Shown one piece after another: positions 45,908 to 54,398 of a stretch of DNA of 64,000 nucleotides. Made by a program: the position numbers and the translations under genes. A model generated the notes under the pieces. It searched no databases. It saw only the letters and a list, made by a program, of their open reading frames with translations, and was not told the origin of the DNA. The stretch is from Kaistia geumhonensis (GTDB lineage Bacteria; Pseudomonadota; Alphaproteobacteria; Rhizobiales; Kaistiaceae). Location: contig NZ_JAUSWJ010000001.1 in NCBI RefSeq assembly GCF_030815145.1, forward strand, positions 4,082,501 through 4,146,500, given 5' to 3'. Position 1 is the stretch's first letter, and the number at the start of each line of letters is the position of its first letter.

Positions 45908-47386
45908 ATGGACCGCAACGAAAGCCTCGCCCTTCGTGCCGATGTCGAAGAATTGGCCCAGGCGGTGGCGGAGGAGGGCGAGGCGATCTTCGCCACATGG
46001 TCCACGGGCATCGAGCGGCAGGACTTCGTCGCCGGCGCGCGCAATCTCGCCGACTATCTGGCGCTTCGGCGACGCGACAACCGTCCATTGCAGCGCCGGC
46101 TGATGGCCCATGGCCTTTCCTCGATCGGCCGGCTCGAAAGCCGCGTCGAGGCGACGCTCGCAGCAGTGCTCGCCGCGCTCGACGCCATCACGGCGAGCGA
46201 GCCGCGGCGCGATTTTCCCGGCGAGGAGGCATTCTTCGCCGGCGAGCGGCGGCTCGCCGCGGCCACGGCCGAGATCCTCGGCACGCCGGCCGAGGGCCGT
46301 GCGGTTCATCTGCTCGTGACCTGCCCGAGCGAGGCGGCCGACGATCCCGCCTTCATGTCCGATCTCGCGGCGCGCGGCGTCGAGGCGATCCGCATCAATT
46401 GCGCCCATGACGACCGCGATGCCTGGGCGCGGATGATCGCCCATGCCAGGGCGGCCGAGGCGTCGAGCGGACGGCGCATGAAGGTGCTGATGGATCTCGC
46501 CGGGCCGAAGATCCGAACGGGTACGATCCGCAAGCTCGACGGCAACAAGCGCATCGGCGAGGGCGATCGCCTCGCCATCGCCGCGCCGGGCCGGCTGGGC
46601 GAGGCGCCGGCCGACCTCATGGCCGTCGAGTGCACGCTGCCGCAGGCGCTGGCCGCCTGCCAGCTCGGCGAGCGCATCTTCATCGACGACGGCAAGCTGC
46701 CGACCAGCGTCGTCGAGGTCGCTCCCTGGGGCGTGGTGGTGGAGGCGAGCGGCGCGCCGGACGAGGACGGCTACAAGCTGAAGGAAGAGAAGGGCGTCAA
46801 TTTCCCCGACACCGAATTCTCGATTCCGGCGCTGACGGAGAAGGACATCGAGGATCTCGACTTCGTCGCCCGCAACGCCGACGGCATCGAGTTTTCCTTC
46901 GTCCAGACCGCCGCCGATATCGACGATCTCCATGCCGCGCTTTCGCGCATCCGCCCCGACGACTGGCAGACCCTTTCGCTCGTCCTCAAGATCGAGACGA
47001 CACGGGCGCTCGCCAACCTGCCCGAGATGATCGTGCGCGCGGCGGGTAGGCAGCCGACGGCGGTGATGATCGCGCGCGGCGATCTCGCGGTGGAGATCGG
47101 ATTCAATCGGCTCGCCGAGATGCAGGAGGAGATTCTCTGGATCGGCGAGGCCGCGCAGGTGCCGGTGATCTGGGCGACGCAGGTTCTGGAGCATCTCATC
47201 AAGAAGGGCTTCCCCTCGCGCGGCGAGATGACCGACGCCGCCATGGCGGCACGGGCCGAATGCGTGATGCTCAACAAGGGTCCGCATGTGATGAAGGCGA
47301 TCGACGAGCTGGTCGTGCTCCTCGCGCGCATGGGCGGCCATCAGTACAAAAAGACCCCGACGCTGCGCCGGCTGGCGAGCTGGTAG
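45908..47386 (+). CDS. Divergent pyruvate-kinase-like protein with N-terminal helical extension
   Basis: A 492-residue protein. Residues 1-125 are a helical extension with no match to standard pyruvate kinase. From about 130 it is a pyruvate kinase barrel: AIRINCAHDDRD, LMDLAGPKIRTG, a short B domain, VLKIETTRALAN (Lys and Glu of the active site), VMIARGDLAVEIGF and PVIWATQVLEHLIKKGFPSRGEMTD. It stops soon after the barrel, so the C-terminal allosteric domain is absent. Two usual potassium ligands are changed (Ser to Ala in INCAH; Thr to Leu in DLAG). Starts at 45905 or 45908 are equally possible after GGAGAG. Whether it is the housekeeping enzyme or a relative with another substrate is open. 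Confidence 0.82.
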   Translation: MDRNESLALRADVEELAQAVAEEGEAIFATWSTGIERQDFVAGARNLADYLALRRRDNRPLQRRLMAHGLSSIGRLESRVEATLAAVLAALDAITASEPRRDFPGEEAFFAGERRLAAATAEILGTPAEGRAVHLLVTCPSEAADDPAFMSDLAARGVEAIRINCAHDDRDAWARMIAHARAAEASSGRRMKVLMDLAGPKIRTGTIRKLDGNKRIGEGDRLAIAAPGRLGEAPADLMAVECTLPQALAACQLGERIFIDDGKLPTSVVEVAPWGVVVEASGAPDEDGYKLKEEKGVNFPDTEFSIPALTEKDIEDLDFVARNADGIEFSFVQTAADIDDLHAALSRIRPDDWQTLSLVLKIETTRALANLPEMIVRAAGRQPTAVMIARGDLAVEIGFNRLAEMQEEILWIGEAAQVPVIWATQVLEHLIKKGFPSRGEMTDAAMAARAECVMLNKGPHVMKAIDELVVLLARMGGHQYKKTPTLRRLASW

Positions 47387-47448
47387 AAGGCTAGGACCGG
47401 GGTCAGTAGCTGCGGAGGTCAGGGAACGTCACGAGGCCCCATCTCCAT

Positions 47449-47576
47449 CTCTCCCCCGCTTCGCGGGAGAGAGGGCCGGTCGCGGCCGTTTGGGCTGCTC
47501 CGCCTTCTGGGTTGGACAGGCTGCGCCGTCGATGACGTCCGGAGCGGCGTTCCCTCTCCCGCGAATCGGGGGAGGG
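47449..47576. repeat. Inverted pair of REP-like palindromes
   Basis: Unit A at 47451-47471 (ctcccccgcttcgcgggagag) and unit B at 47554-47574 are 20/21 identical when B is read on the other strand; each unit is itself an imperfect hairpin. The 80 bases between them carry no gene. The pair lies in the gap between the pyruvate kinase and ABC-F genes, which converge here. Its make-up fits a bacterial REP doublet (BIME-like). Confidence 0.7.
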
Positions 47577-47622
47577 TTAGGGAGGGGGCTTCTCGGGGCT
47601 CGTGAGGAGATCTGATCCCCGA

Positions 47623-49224
47623 TCACCCCATCGGCAGCACCATTCGCCGCGTCAGTCCGAGCGCGGCGAGGAAATCCGCGTCGTGGCTCGCCACCATCAG
47701 GGCGCCGTCGAAGCCATGCAGTGCCTGCTCGACCGCCTGGACCGAGTCGAGGTCGAGATGATTGGTCGGCTCGTCGAGGATCAGCAGCTGCGGCGGGCTC
47801 GACCCGCAAAGCACGGCCGCCAGAGCCGCGCGCAGCGCCTCGCCGCCCGAGAGCGAGGCGACAGGCCGGCGCGCTTCCTCGTTGCGGAACAGGAAACGCG
47901 CCAGCGCCGCGTGGGCCTCGTTGATGGTGGCCGCGGGATTGAGCCGGCGGAAAGCGTCCAGAATGGTCTCGCCACGCTCGAACAGGGCCAGTTCCTGATC
48001 GAGCAGCACCGAGGGGACCGGCCTTCTGACCGTGCCCGAGAGCGGCGCCAGTTCGCCGGCGGCGAGCCGAAGCAGCGTCGATTTGCCGGTGCCGTTTCCG
48101 CCCGTGATGCCGATGCGCTCGGGCCCGCTGACGATGAGGTCGAGACCGTCGAAGAGCAGCGGACCGCCGGGATGGGAATAGCGGAGATCGCGCATCTCCA
48201 GCACCAGACGCCGCTCGGCGAGCCCGGACGAGGGCAGGGCGAAGGCGAGTTGCGCCACGCGCTCCACCGCCGCCTGCGCTTCGGCGAGCAACTCGCCGGC
48301 CGTCTCCATCTGCCGCTCGGCAAGCCGCCCAGCCGCGCCAGCGCTCTTCTCGGACCGCTCGCGTGCCGCATCGAGCATGATCTTCGGCGTGTCGCCCTTC
48401 GCTCGTTCGCGCCGGCCGCGCCCGTCCTTGTGGGCCTTGCGCTCGGCGGCCGTCTGGATGCGCTCGCGGGTCTGTTTCAGGGAGCGTTCCGCGACGTCGA
48501 GCCTCTCGGCGGCCGCCGAGCGCTCCTCAGCGCGCTTCGCGGCATAGAAATCGTAGCCGCCGCCATAGGATCGCGCACCGAGGCCCGACAATTCGACGAT
48601 CTGGTCCATGGCGCGCAGCAGGCCGCGATCATGGCTGGCGACCAGCGCGCCGCCCTTCCAGTTCGCGATCAACTCGGCGACGGCGGCGCGGCCGTCGCGG
48701 TCGAGACTGTCCGTCGGCTCGTCGAGCAGGATCATGTCCGGTTCGGCGAGGAGCAGGGCGGCGAGCGCCAGCCGCGTCCGCTGGCCGCCGGAAAGCGCCG
48801 AGGCCGGCCGTTCCGGATCGAGCGGGGACAGTCCGGTCGCAGCGAGCGCCGCCGCATAGCGCGTTTCGAGCGTCCAGTCGGCGAGGGCGGCATCGTCCAG
48901 GCTGCCTTCGCCAGCCGATAGCCGCGCCAGCCGGTCGAAGGCTTCGCCGACACCGGCCATGTCAACGACGCGCAGGCCATCAGCGCGGATACCCTGTTTC
49001 AGCAGCGCGATGCGGCCGACGCGCTCGATGGTGCCGGCGCGCGGCGCCTCGCCCCCTGCGATCAGTCGCAGAAGCGTGGACTTGCCTGCACCGTTGCGAC
49101 CGACGAGACCGGTGCGCTCGGCGCCGAAGGCAAGATCGAGATGGTCGAGGAGAATGCGCCCGTCAGGCGCGGCGAGCGTGACGTCGTGCAGGGCGACGAG
49201 CGAGGCCCGGAAGGGAACGGACAT
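47623..49224 (-). CDS. ABC-F family ATPase (ribosome-associated)
   Basis: A 533-residue soluble protein with two ATP-binding cassettes and no membrane part. Domain 1 has GRNGAGKSTLLRLI and LSGGQRTRLALAALLLAEPD; the linker (about 230-300) is highly charged and helical; domain 2 has GGNGTGKSTLLRL, LSGGEALRAALAAVL and LLILDEPTNHLDLDS. ABC-F proteins bind the ribosomal E site and relieve stalling or antibiotic block. Its ATG has no Shine-Dalgarno site: the bases upstream are pyrimidine-rich. A leader ORF overlaps the start. Confidence 0.94.
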   Translation of the reverse strand: MSVPFRASLVALHDVTLAAPDGRILLDHLDLAFGAERTGLVGRNGAGKSTLLRLIAGGEAPRAGTIERVGRIALLKQGIRADGLRVVDMAGVGEAFDRLARLSAGEGSLDDAALADWTLETRYAAALAATGLSPLDPERPASALSGGQRTRLALAALLLAEPDMILLDEPTDSLDRDGRAAVAELIANWKGGALVASHDRGLLRAMDQIVELSGLGARSYGGGYDFYAAKRAEERSAAAERLDVAERSLKQTRERIQTAAERKAHKDGRGRRERAKGDTPKIMLDAARERSEKSAGAAGRLAERQMETAGELLAEAQAAVERVAQLAFALPSSGLAERRLVLEMRDLRYSHPGGPLLFDGLDLIVSGPERIGITGGNGTGKSTLLRLAAGELAPLSGTVRRPVPSVLLDQELALFERGETILDAFRRLNPAATINEAHAALARFLFRNEEARRPVASLSGGEALRAALAAVLCGSSPPQLLILDEPTNHLDLDSVQAVEQALHGFDGALMVASHDADFLAALGLTRRMVLPMG

Positions 49225-49285
49225 GATGGGAGACCAGAGCAGGAGAAAGGACGCGGGCGAAAGTCGTCGTCGCGGTCCGATCCAT
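49163..49285 (-). CDS. Putative 40-codon leader ORF overlapping the ABC-F start
   Basis: ATG 49285 is preceded by GAGGAGA nine bases upstream, the only good ribosome site in the region. The frame reads MDRTATTTFARVLSPALV and on through an Arg-rich end, stopping (TGA 49165-49163) about 20 codons into the ABC-F gene. The ABC-F ATG lies inside it in another frame and has no ribosome site. This is the pattern of a leader peptide or of translational coupling. It could also be chance in a GC-rich genome. Confidence 0.4.
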   Translation of the reverse strand: MDRTATTTFARVLSPALVSHHVRSLPGLARRPARRHARRA

Positions 49286-49355
49286 TGCGTTGGTCTCCTC
49301 TATCCGGCCGTATCGGACGCAGATTTAGGCGCGGCCGGCCGCCCATGCAACCCTG

Positions 49356-52300
49356 CTAGCTCGCCTCCAGGAACCGCTCGGCGGCTTCGAGGTCGACCGA
49401 GACGAGCTGGCTGACGCCGCGCTCGGCCATTGTGACGCCGAACAGGCGGTTCATACGCGCCATGGTGATAGGGTTGTGGGTGATGGTGATGAAGCGCGTC
49501 TCGGTCGTGCGCGCCATCTCGTCGAGCAGGTTGCAGAAGCGCTCGACATTGTGGTCGTCGAGCGGCGCGTCCACCTCGTCGAGCACGCAGATCGGCGCCG
49601 GATTGGTGAGGAAGACGGCGAAGATCAGCGCCATCGCCGTCAGCGCCTGCTCGCCGCCGGAAAGAAGCGTCATGGTCTGCGGCTTCTTTCCGGGCGGGCG
49701 GGCCATGATCTCGAGGCCGGCCTCGAGCGGATCGTCCGATTCGGTCAGCTGCAACTCAGCCGTGCCGCCACCGAAGAGATGGGTGAAGAGGCGCTGGAAC
49801 TCGGCGTTCACGACGGTGAACGCGGCAAGCAGCCGTTCGCGCCCCTCGCGGTTGAGGCTGGCGATGCCGAGGCGCAGGCGGCGGATGGCCTCGATCAGAT
49901 CATCGCGGTCGGTGGCGAGGCGTTCCCTGCGCGCTTCGCCTTCGCTCACTTCCTCCTCGGCCCGGAGATTGACGCCGCCGAGCTTCTCGCGCTCCTGCCG
50001 AAGCCGCTCCAGCCGCTTGTCGACCTGTTCGACATCGGGCAGCGGCGCGTTCGGATCGAGCCCGGCGACGGTTGCCACTTCATGCGGCGCGCAATCGAGC
50101 AGTTCGGTGATGCGGCCCTCGATCTCGGCGCGGCGCTCCATGCTGGCGGCGAGACGCTCCTCGGCCCGGCCGCGGCGCTCGCGCGCTTCTGAGAGGGTCG
50201 TAAGGGCATCGCGCGCCGCGGCGTCGGCCGTGGCCTGGGCCGCTTCAGCCGTCTTCAGCCGGGTAGCGGCCTCGCGGCGCGCCTCCTCCGCCTTGGCGAT
50301 CTCGGCCGTCACCGCGCGGCGGCGCACGTCGAAATCGGCGGGGGCCTCGGCGAGCTTCGCCTTCTCGCGCTCGATCTCGGCGCGGCGGGCCGCGAGGCTC
50401 GCGCTCTGTTCGGCGGCGCCGGCGCTGCGCGCCTTCCAGCTCTGCCTCTCGCCGGCTATGGCGGAAAGGCGCTTGCGCCTGAGTTCTCCCTCGCGGGCGA
50501 GCGCGTCGGCGGCGGCGCGCGCCTCGACATGCGCTGCGCGCCGCTCGGCGAGACCGGCGCGCAGCATCGTCGTCTCGGCGAAGGCGACCGCCGGATCGTC
50601 GGCCGCGGCGAGCGCCGCCTCGGCGCTCGCGCGTCCCGCCACCGCCTCGCGCAGCGCTGCCTCGACCCGCTTGCCGGCTTCCTGGAGGGCGGCCTTGCGG
50701 GCCGCAAGGCGTCCCTGTTCGCGCTCGGCCGCGGCGAGGCCCGCCTTGGCGGCATCGACGGACTTCTGGGCCCCACGCACCGCGTCGCGCGCCATCCGCT
50801 CGGCATCGGCCGCCGTCCTGACGGCCGCCGTCGCAGCATCGAGGGCTGCGCGGCGCTCGACGACGGTCGCGCGGGCGGGCGCGAGTTCGGCGCGGAGTTC
50901 GGCCAGGCGATTCCGGTTGGCGAGCCGGATCGCGGCGGCGGTCGGCGCCTCGGCGGTTGCGACGAAACCGTCCCAGCGCCAGAGATCGCCGTCGCGCGAG
51001 ACGAGGCGCTGGCCGGTCTTCAGCAACGGTTGGAGAGCGGCGCCATGCTCTCGCGCGACGATCCCGGTCTGTTCGAGCGCGCGGGCGAGCAGCGGCGGCG
51101 CATTGACATGACGGGCGAGCGGTTCGGCGCCATAGGGAAGCAGCGGGTCCTCGGCGAGCGGCTCGACCTCGCCCCAGTAGCTCGACGCGCCGGCATCGTC
51201 GGAAACGTCGAGATCGTCGCCGAACGCGGCGGCGAGGGCAGCCTCGAAGCCGCGCTCGACGGCGAGCGAATCGAGGATGGGCGGTCGGAGCCCCGACTGC
51301 CGTCCGGCGGCGAGAATCTTTTCCAGCGCCCGCGCCTCGCTTTCGATTCCTGCGAAGGCGCGTTCTGCCTCGGCGAGAGGGGCGCGCGCCGCGGTCTCGG
51401 CCTCGCGGGCAGCGGCAGCGGCCGATTCGGCGGCGACGACCCGCGCCTCGGCCTCCGCGCGTCCGGACTCGGCAGCGGCGACCGCCGCCTCTGCCGCCGC
51501 AAGGTCGGGTAGCCGGGAGAGCTCCGCGGTGAGCGCGGCGGCGTCGCGCTCCACGGTCGAAGCCTCGCCGCGCACCCTGGCGAGGCGGTCCTCGGCGTTC
51601 TTGAGCGCCCGCTCCAGTTCGCTCCTGCGCGCCGCGAGGGCCGCATGATGCGCCGTCGCCTCGGCGAGGCGACGATCGGCCTCGCGCTCGCCCGCTTCGG
51701 CCGCGGTCCGGCGCGATGCCGCTTCGGCAGCCAGCGGGCCGGCCTCGGCCTCCGCCTCGCGCAGCGACGCTTCCTCGGCATCGAGCCGGGCGGTCATCTC
51801 GGCGTTTTCGCGTTCGAGCGCGGCGGCCCGCGCGATGTCGCCCTCGAGGTCCTTCAGCCTCCGCTCGAGATCGGCGGCGCGCTCCTGCATGCGCCGCTGC
51901 TCGGCATTGATGCCGTCGCGCGCCTGCGTGAGCCTCTGCAGCACAGCTGCGGCGCGGGCTTCCTCGTCACGGGCGGCGGGGAGGGCGCTCGCCGCGACCG
52001 CCTGGTCGCGCGCTGCGCTCGCCTGTGCCTCGGAGCGCGCAGCGACCCCTTCGGTCGCCGTCGCAAGCGCTGCCTCGCCGTCGCGGACCTGCGCCGACGC
52101 CGCGTTGAGGCGCAGATAGAGCGCCGTCGCCTCCGCCTTGCGGATATCGGTGGAGAGGTTGCGATAGCGGTTGGCCTGGCGCGCCTGCCGTTTCAGCGCC
52201 TCGATCTGGCCGTCGATCTCGCCGATGACGTCGTCGAGCCGTTCGAGGTTCTGCTCGGCCGCCTTCAGCCGCGTCTCGGCCTCGTTGCGGCGGGAATAGA

Positions 52301-52817
52301 GACCGGAAATGCCGGCCGCCTCCTCGAGGATCGCGCGGCGCGCCTGCGGCTTGGCGGCGATCAGCTCGCCGATGCGGCCCTGGCCGACCATGGAAGGCGA
52401 GCGCGCGCCCGTCGAGGCATCGGCGAAGAGGAGTTGCACATCGCGGGCCCGCACCTCGCGGCCGTTGATGCGATAGACGGAACCGGCCTCGCGCTCGATG
52501 CGGCGGGTGACCTCCAGCATGTCGGCATCGTTGAAGGCCGCCGGCGCCTTGCGGGCGGCATTGTCGATCGCGAGGGTGACTTCGGCGGTGTTGCGCGCCG
52601 GGCGATTGCCCGAGCCGGAGAAGATGACGTCGTCCATGCCGGACGCGCGCATGTTCTTGTATGAGCTTTCGCCCATCACCCAGCGCAGCGCCTCGACGAG
52701 ATTGGACTTGCCGCAGCCATTCGGCCCGACGACGCCCGTCAGGCCCGGCTCGATGACGAAGTCGGACGCTTCGACGAAGGACTTGAAGCCGACGAGGCGA
52801 AGGCGCGTGAACTTCAT
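49356..52817 (-). CDS. smc: Chromosome segregation protein SMC
   Basis: An 1153-residue SMC ATPase. The N-terminal head has GPNGCGKSNLVEALRWVMGE, the first coiled coil (about 170-480, Ala/Glu/Arg-rich) leads to the hinge (about 490-650), the second coiled coil returns (to about 980), and the C-terminal head has LLSGGEQALTAMALIFA and the Walker B VLDEVDAPLDDHNV. It compacts and separates the chromosome with ScpA and ScpB, which are not in this window. dciA-dsbA-smc on one strand is a known rhizobial order. Confidence 0.97.
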   Translation of the reverse strand: MKFTRLRLVGFKSFVEASDFVIEPGLTGVVGPNGCGKSNLVEALRWVMGESSYKNMRASGMDDVIFSGSGNRPARNTAEVTLAIDNAARKAPAAFNDADMLEVTRRIEREAGSVYRINGREVRARDVQLLFADASTGARSPSMVGQGRIGELIAAKPQARRAILEEAAGISGLYSRRNEAETRLKAAEQNLERLDDVIGEIDGQIEALKRQARQANRYRNLSTDIRKAEATALYLRLNAASAQVRDGEAALATATEGVAARSEAQASAARDQAVAASALPAARDEEARAAAVLQRLTQARDGINAEQRRMQERAADLERRLKDLEGDIARAAALERENAEMTARLDAEEASLREAEAEAGPLAAEAASRRTAAEAGEREADRRLAEATAHHAALAARRSELERALKNAEDRLARVRGEASTVERDAAALTAELSRLPDLAAAEAAVAAAESGRAEAEARVVAAESAAAAAREAETAARAPLAEAERAFAGIESEARALEKILAAGRQSGLRPPILDSLAVERGFEAALAAAFGDDLDVSDDAGASSYWGEVEPLAEDPLLPYGAEPLARHVNAPPLLARALEQTGIVAREHGAALQPLLKTGQRLVSRDGDLWRWDGFVATAEAPTAAAIRLANRNRLAELRAELAPARATVVERRAALDAATAAVRTAADAERMARDAVRGAQKSVDAAKAGLAAAEREQGRLAARKAALQEAGKRVEAALREAVAGRASAEAALAAADDPAVAFAETTMLRAGLAERRAAHVEARAAADALAREGELRRKRLSAIAGERQSWKARSAGAAEQSASLAARRAEIEREKAKLAEAPADFDVRRRAVTAEIAKAEEARREAATRLKTAEAAQATADAAARDALTTLSEARERRGRAEERLAASMERRAEIEGRITELLDCAPHEVATVAGLDPNAPLPDVEQVDKRLERLRQEREKLGGVNLRAEEEVSEGEARRERLATDRDDLIEAIRRLRLGIASLNREGRERLLAAFTVVNAEFQRLFTHLFGGGTAELQLTESDDPLEAGLEIMARPPGKKPQTMTLLSGGEQALTAMALIFAVFLTNPAPICVLDEVDAPLDDHNVERFCNLLDEMARTTETRFITITHNPITMARMNRLFGVTMAERGVSQLVSVDLEAAERFLEAS

Positions 52818-52883
52818 CGCGCCATCCCCCGGTCGCCGGTCAGCCGGCCATGACGGCCGGCCGGCCGCGCGATGCGCGCCACA

Positions 52884-53522
52884 TCACGACAGAAGCGCGT
52901 CCAGATCCTCAAGCGAGAGCGCACCCGGCTTTTTCACCCCGTCAATGAAGAAGGTGGGCGTCGCGTCGACGCCGAACTCCTTCGCGCCGCGGTCCTTCAC
53001 GGCGTTGACTCCATCGAGCAGCGCCTGATTTTTCAAGGCCAGCTCGAAAGTCTCCTGTGTAAAACCGACCTGCTTGGAAAGATCGAGCAGGGCCGAAACC
53101 GGATCGTCGACAAAGGCCCACTTCTCCTGCTGCGTGAACAGAAGGTCGACCATCGGGAAGAAATTGTTGTTCGGCGCCGCATGCGCCAGCATGAAGCCGG
53201 CAGTCGCGAGCGGATCGAGCGGGAAATCGCGGAGAATGAAGCGCACCTTGCCGGTGTCGACATATTTCTCCTTGAACGGCTTGAAGGTCGTGTCGTGGAA
53301 ATGCTTGCAGTGCGAGCAGGTCAGCGAAGCATATTCGACGACGGTGTGCGGCGCCTTCGGGTCGCCGAGGGCCATGTCGCCGAGCGGGCCCGGCTCCAGC
53401 AGCTTCTGAAGATCAACCTTTTCGTCGGCGGCGAAGGCCGCGGCCGGCAGCATGGCGAACGCGCCCGCCGCCAGCGTGCCCGCGCCGAGCCGGACGAGAA
53501 ACTGCCTGCGATCAAGGTCCAC
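52884..53522 (-). CDS. DsbA-family thiol oxidoreductase, exported by Tat-like signal
   Basis: A 212-residue periplasmic thioredoxin-fold protein. The N-terminus has DRRQFLVRLGAG, a twin-Arg motif, then a hydrophobic stretch ending AAAFA. The active site is TCSHCKHFHD (CSHC) and the cis-Pro loop is ATPTFFIDG. The start is GTG 53522 with GAGGAG nine bases upstream; the frame is open further but without family match. Rhizobial homologues upstream of smc are annotated as disulfide-bond proteins; the substrate is unknown. It is 28 bases or so downstream of dciA with only a short gap. Confidence 0.9.
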   Translation of the reverse strand: MDLDRRQFLVRLGAGTLAAGAFAMLPAAAFAADEKVDLQKLLEPGPLGDMALGDPKAPHTVVEYASLTCSHCKHFHDTTFKPFKEKYVDTGKVRFILRDFPLDPLATAGFMLAHAAPNNNFFPMVDLLFTQQEKWAFVDDPVSALLDLSKQVGFTQETFELALKNQALLDGVNAVKDRGAKEFGVDATPTFFIDGVKKPGALSLEDLDALLS

Positions 53523-53627
53523 GGTCTCAGTCTCCTCAGGGAATGGCGTCCATCGATGGCGCCACGATTGCCACGCCTTCAAGGAACAATGCCAGCGCAA
53601 ATGCGGCGCTTTACCGGCATCGTGCGT

Positions 53628-54140
53628 TCACGATCGCTCGACCTCGCCGAAGACGCCGCGGCCAAGCCGTTCCAGCGCGTCGCGCAGTCCATCGCTTTCG
53701 ATATCGGCGACGGCGGCCGATGCCTTGACGACCGCGGCCGGCGACGGCGCACTCTTCTTTCTATCGGGCACCGGCGGAGCGACCGGCGCCTGAACGATCT
53801 TCAGCGTCGTCACCGCGCCGAAACCGAGAAAGCCGTTGATGCGCTCGATGAGTACCGCAGTCTCGTGCTGGAGATAGATGGCCATGCCGGCATCGACGCG
53901 GATGACGAGCGTCGCCCCGCGTGGCCTGTTGGCCCCCTCGGCTCCCGCCGCCCGCGGCCAGATCAGCTTGTCCGGCTGAGTCGAGCGGGCATAGCGCGGC
54001 CCGACAACGTCGGCCCAGGCGGCGATGAGGTCGGCAGTCGCGAATCCGCGCTTGGCGCAGAGCGGTTCGATGACGCCGCCGACAAAGCTGCCGACGGCCG
54101 CCGCATCGCGCCTTTTCGTCGTTCTGCGCTCGTCGCTCAT
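53628..54140 (-). CDS. dciA: DciA-family protein (DUF721)
   Basis: A 170-residue protein. The DUF721 core (about 25-105) has KRGFATADLIAAWADVVGPRYA and TLVIRVDAGMAIYLQHE, FLGFGAVTTLKI. DciA loads the replicative helicase DnaB in bacteria that have no DnaC. The C-terminal tail is Ala/Lys/Pro-rich. ATG 54140 begins at MSDERR. It is divergent from atpI, 258 bases away, and heads the dciA-dsbA-smc run. Confidence 0.88.
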   Translation of the reverse strand: MSDERRTTKRRDAAAVGSFVGGVIEPLCAKRGFATADLIAAWADVVGPRYARSTQPDKLIWPRAAGAEGANRPRGATLVIRVDAGMAIYLQHETAVLIERINGFLGFGAVTTLKIVQAPVAPPVPDRKKSAPSPAAVVKASAAVADIESDGLRDALERLGRGVFGEVERS

Positions 54141-54267
54141 GGTCGTGCTTCTCGCATGGCCGGCACCGCCTTGGAAGGTCTTCCCGCCGCGAAGCGCCGG
54201 CCGACCACGGCGCGGATTCGCGGCCACGGGGCCGGGCGGCTGTGGAGCGGGCGGCGAATTTCTTTTT

Positions 54268-54292
54268 GAAACAATGGCTTGACCATTGTTTC
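54268..54292. promoter_or_regulatory. Perfect 25-bp operator-like inverted repeat upstream of the atp promoter
   Basis: GAAACAATGG, five central bases (CTTGA), CCATTGTTTC: arms match over all ten bases. It lies seven bases upstream of the -35 box of the atp promoter and between dciA and atpI. No T-run follows on either strand, so it is not a terminator. Arm length and the 25-bp span suit a dimeric regulator such as a TetR-type repressor, but the protein is unknown. Confidence 0.65.
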
Positions 54293-54299
54293 CGTCGCC

Positions 54300-54328
54300 T
54301 TGACACTCCGTAGGCCCGTCACTATTGT
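54300..54328 (+). promoter_or_regulatory. Promoter of the atp F0 operon
   Basis: TTGACA (54300-54305), a 17-bp spacer and TATTGT (54323-54328) form a near-consensus sigma70 promoter about 70 bases ahead of the atpI start. Confidence 0.65.
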
Positions 54329-54398
54329 GCGCGCGGCTTCAAAGGGGAACGGCAGCGGTTTCAGGCGGCTTTTCCCGACACCCGACGAGGACGGCGCG

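Noticed and set aside
47623-54140. A novel system formed by ABC-F, SMC, DsbA and DciA
   Set aside because: dciA-dsbA-smc is a known rhizobial order, and the ABC-F gene has a separate upstream region; nothing suggests a common new function.
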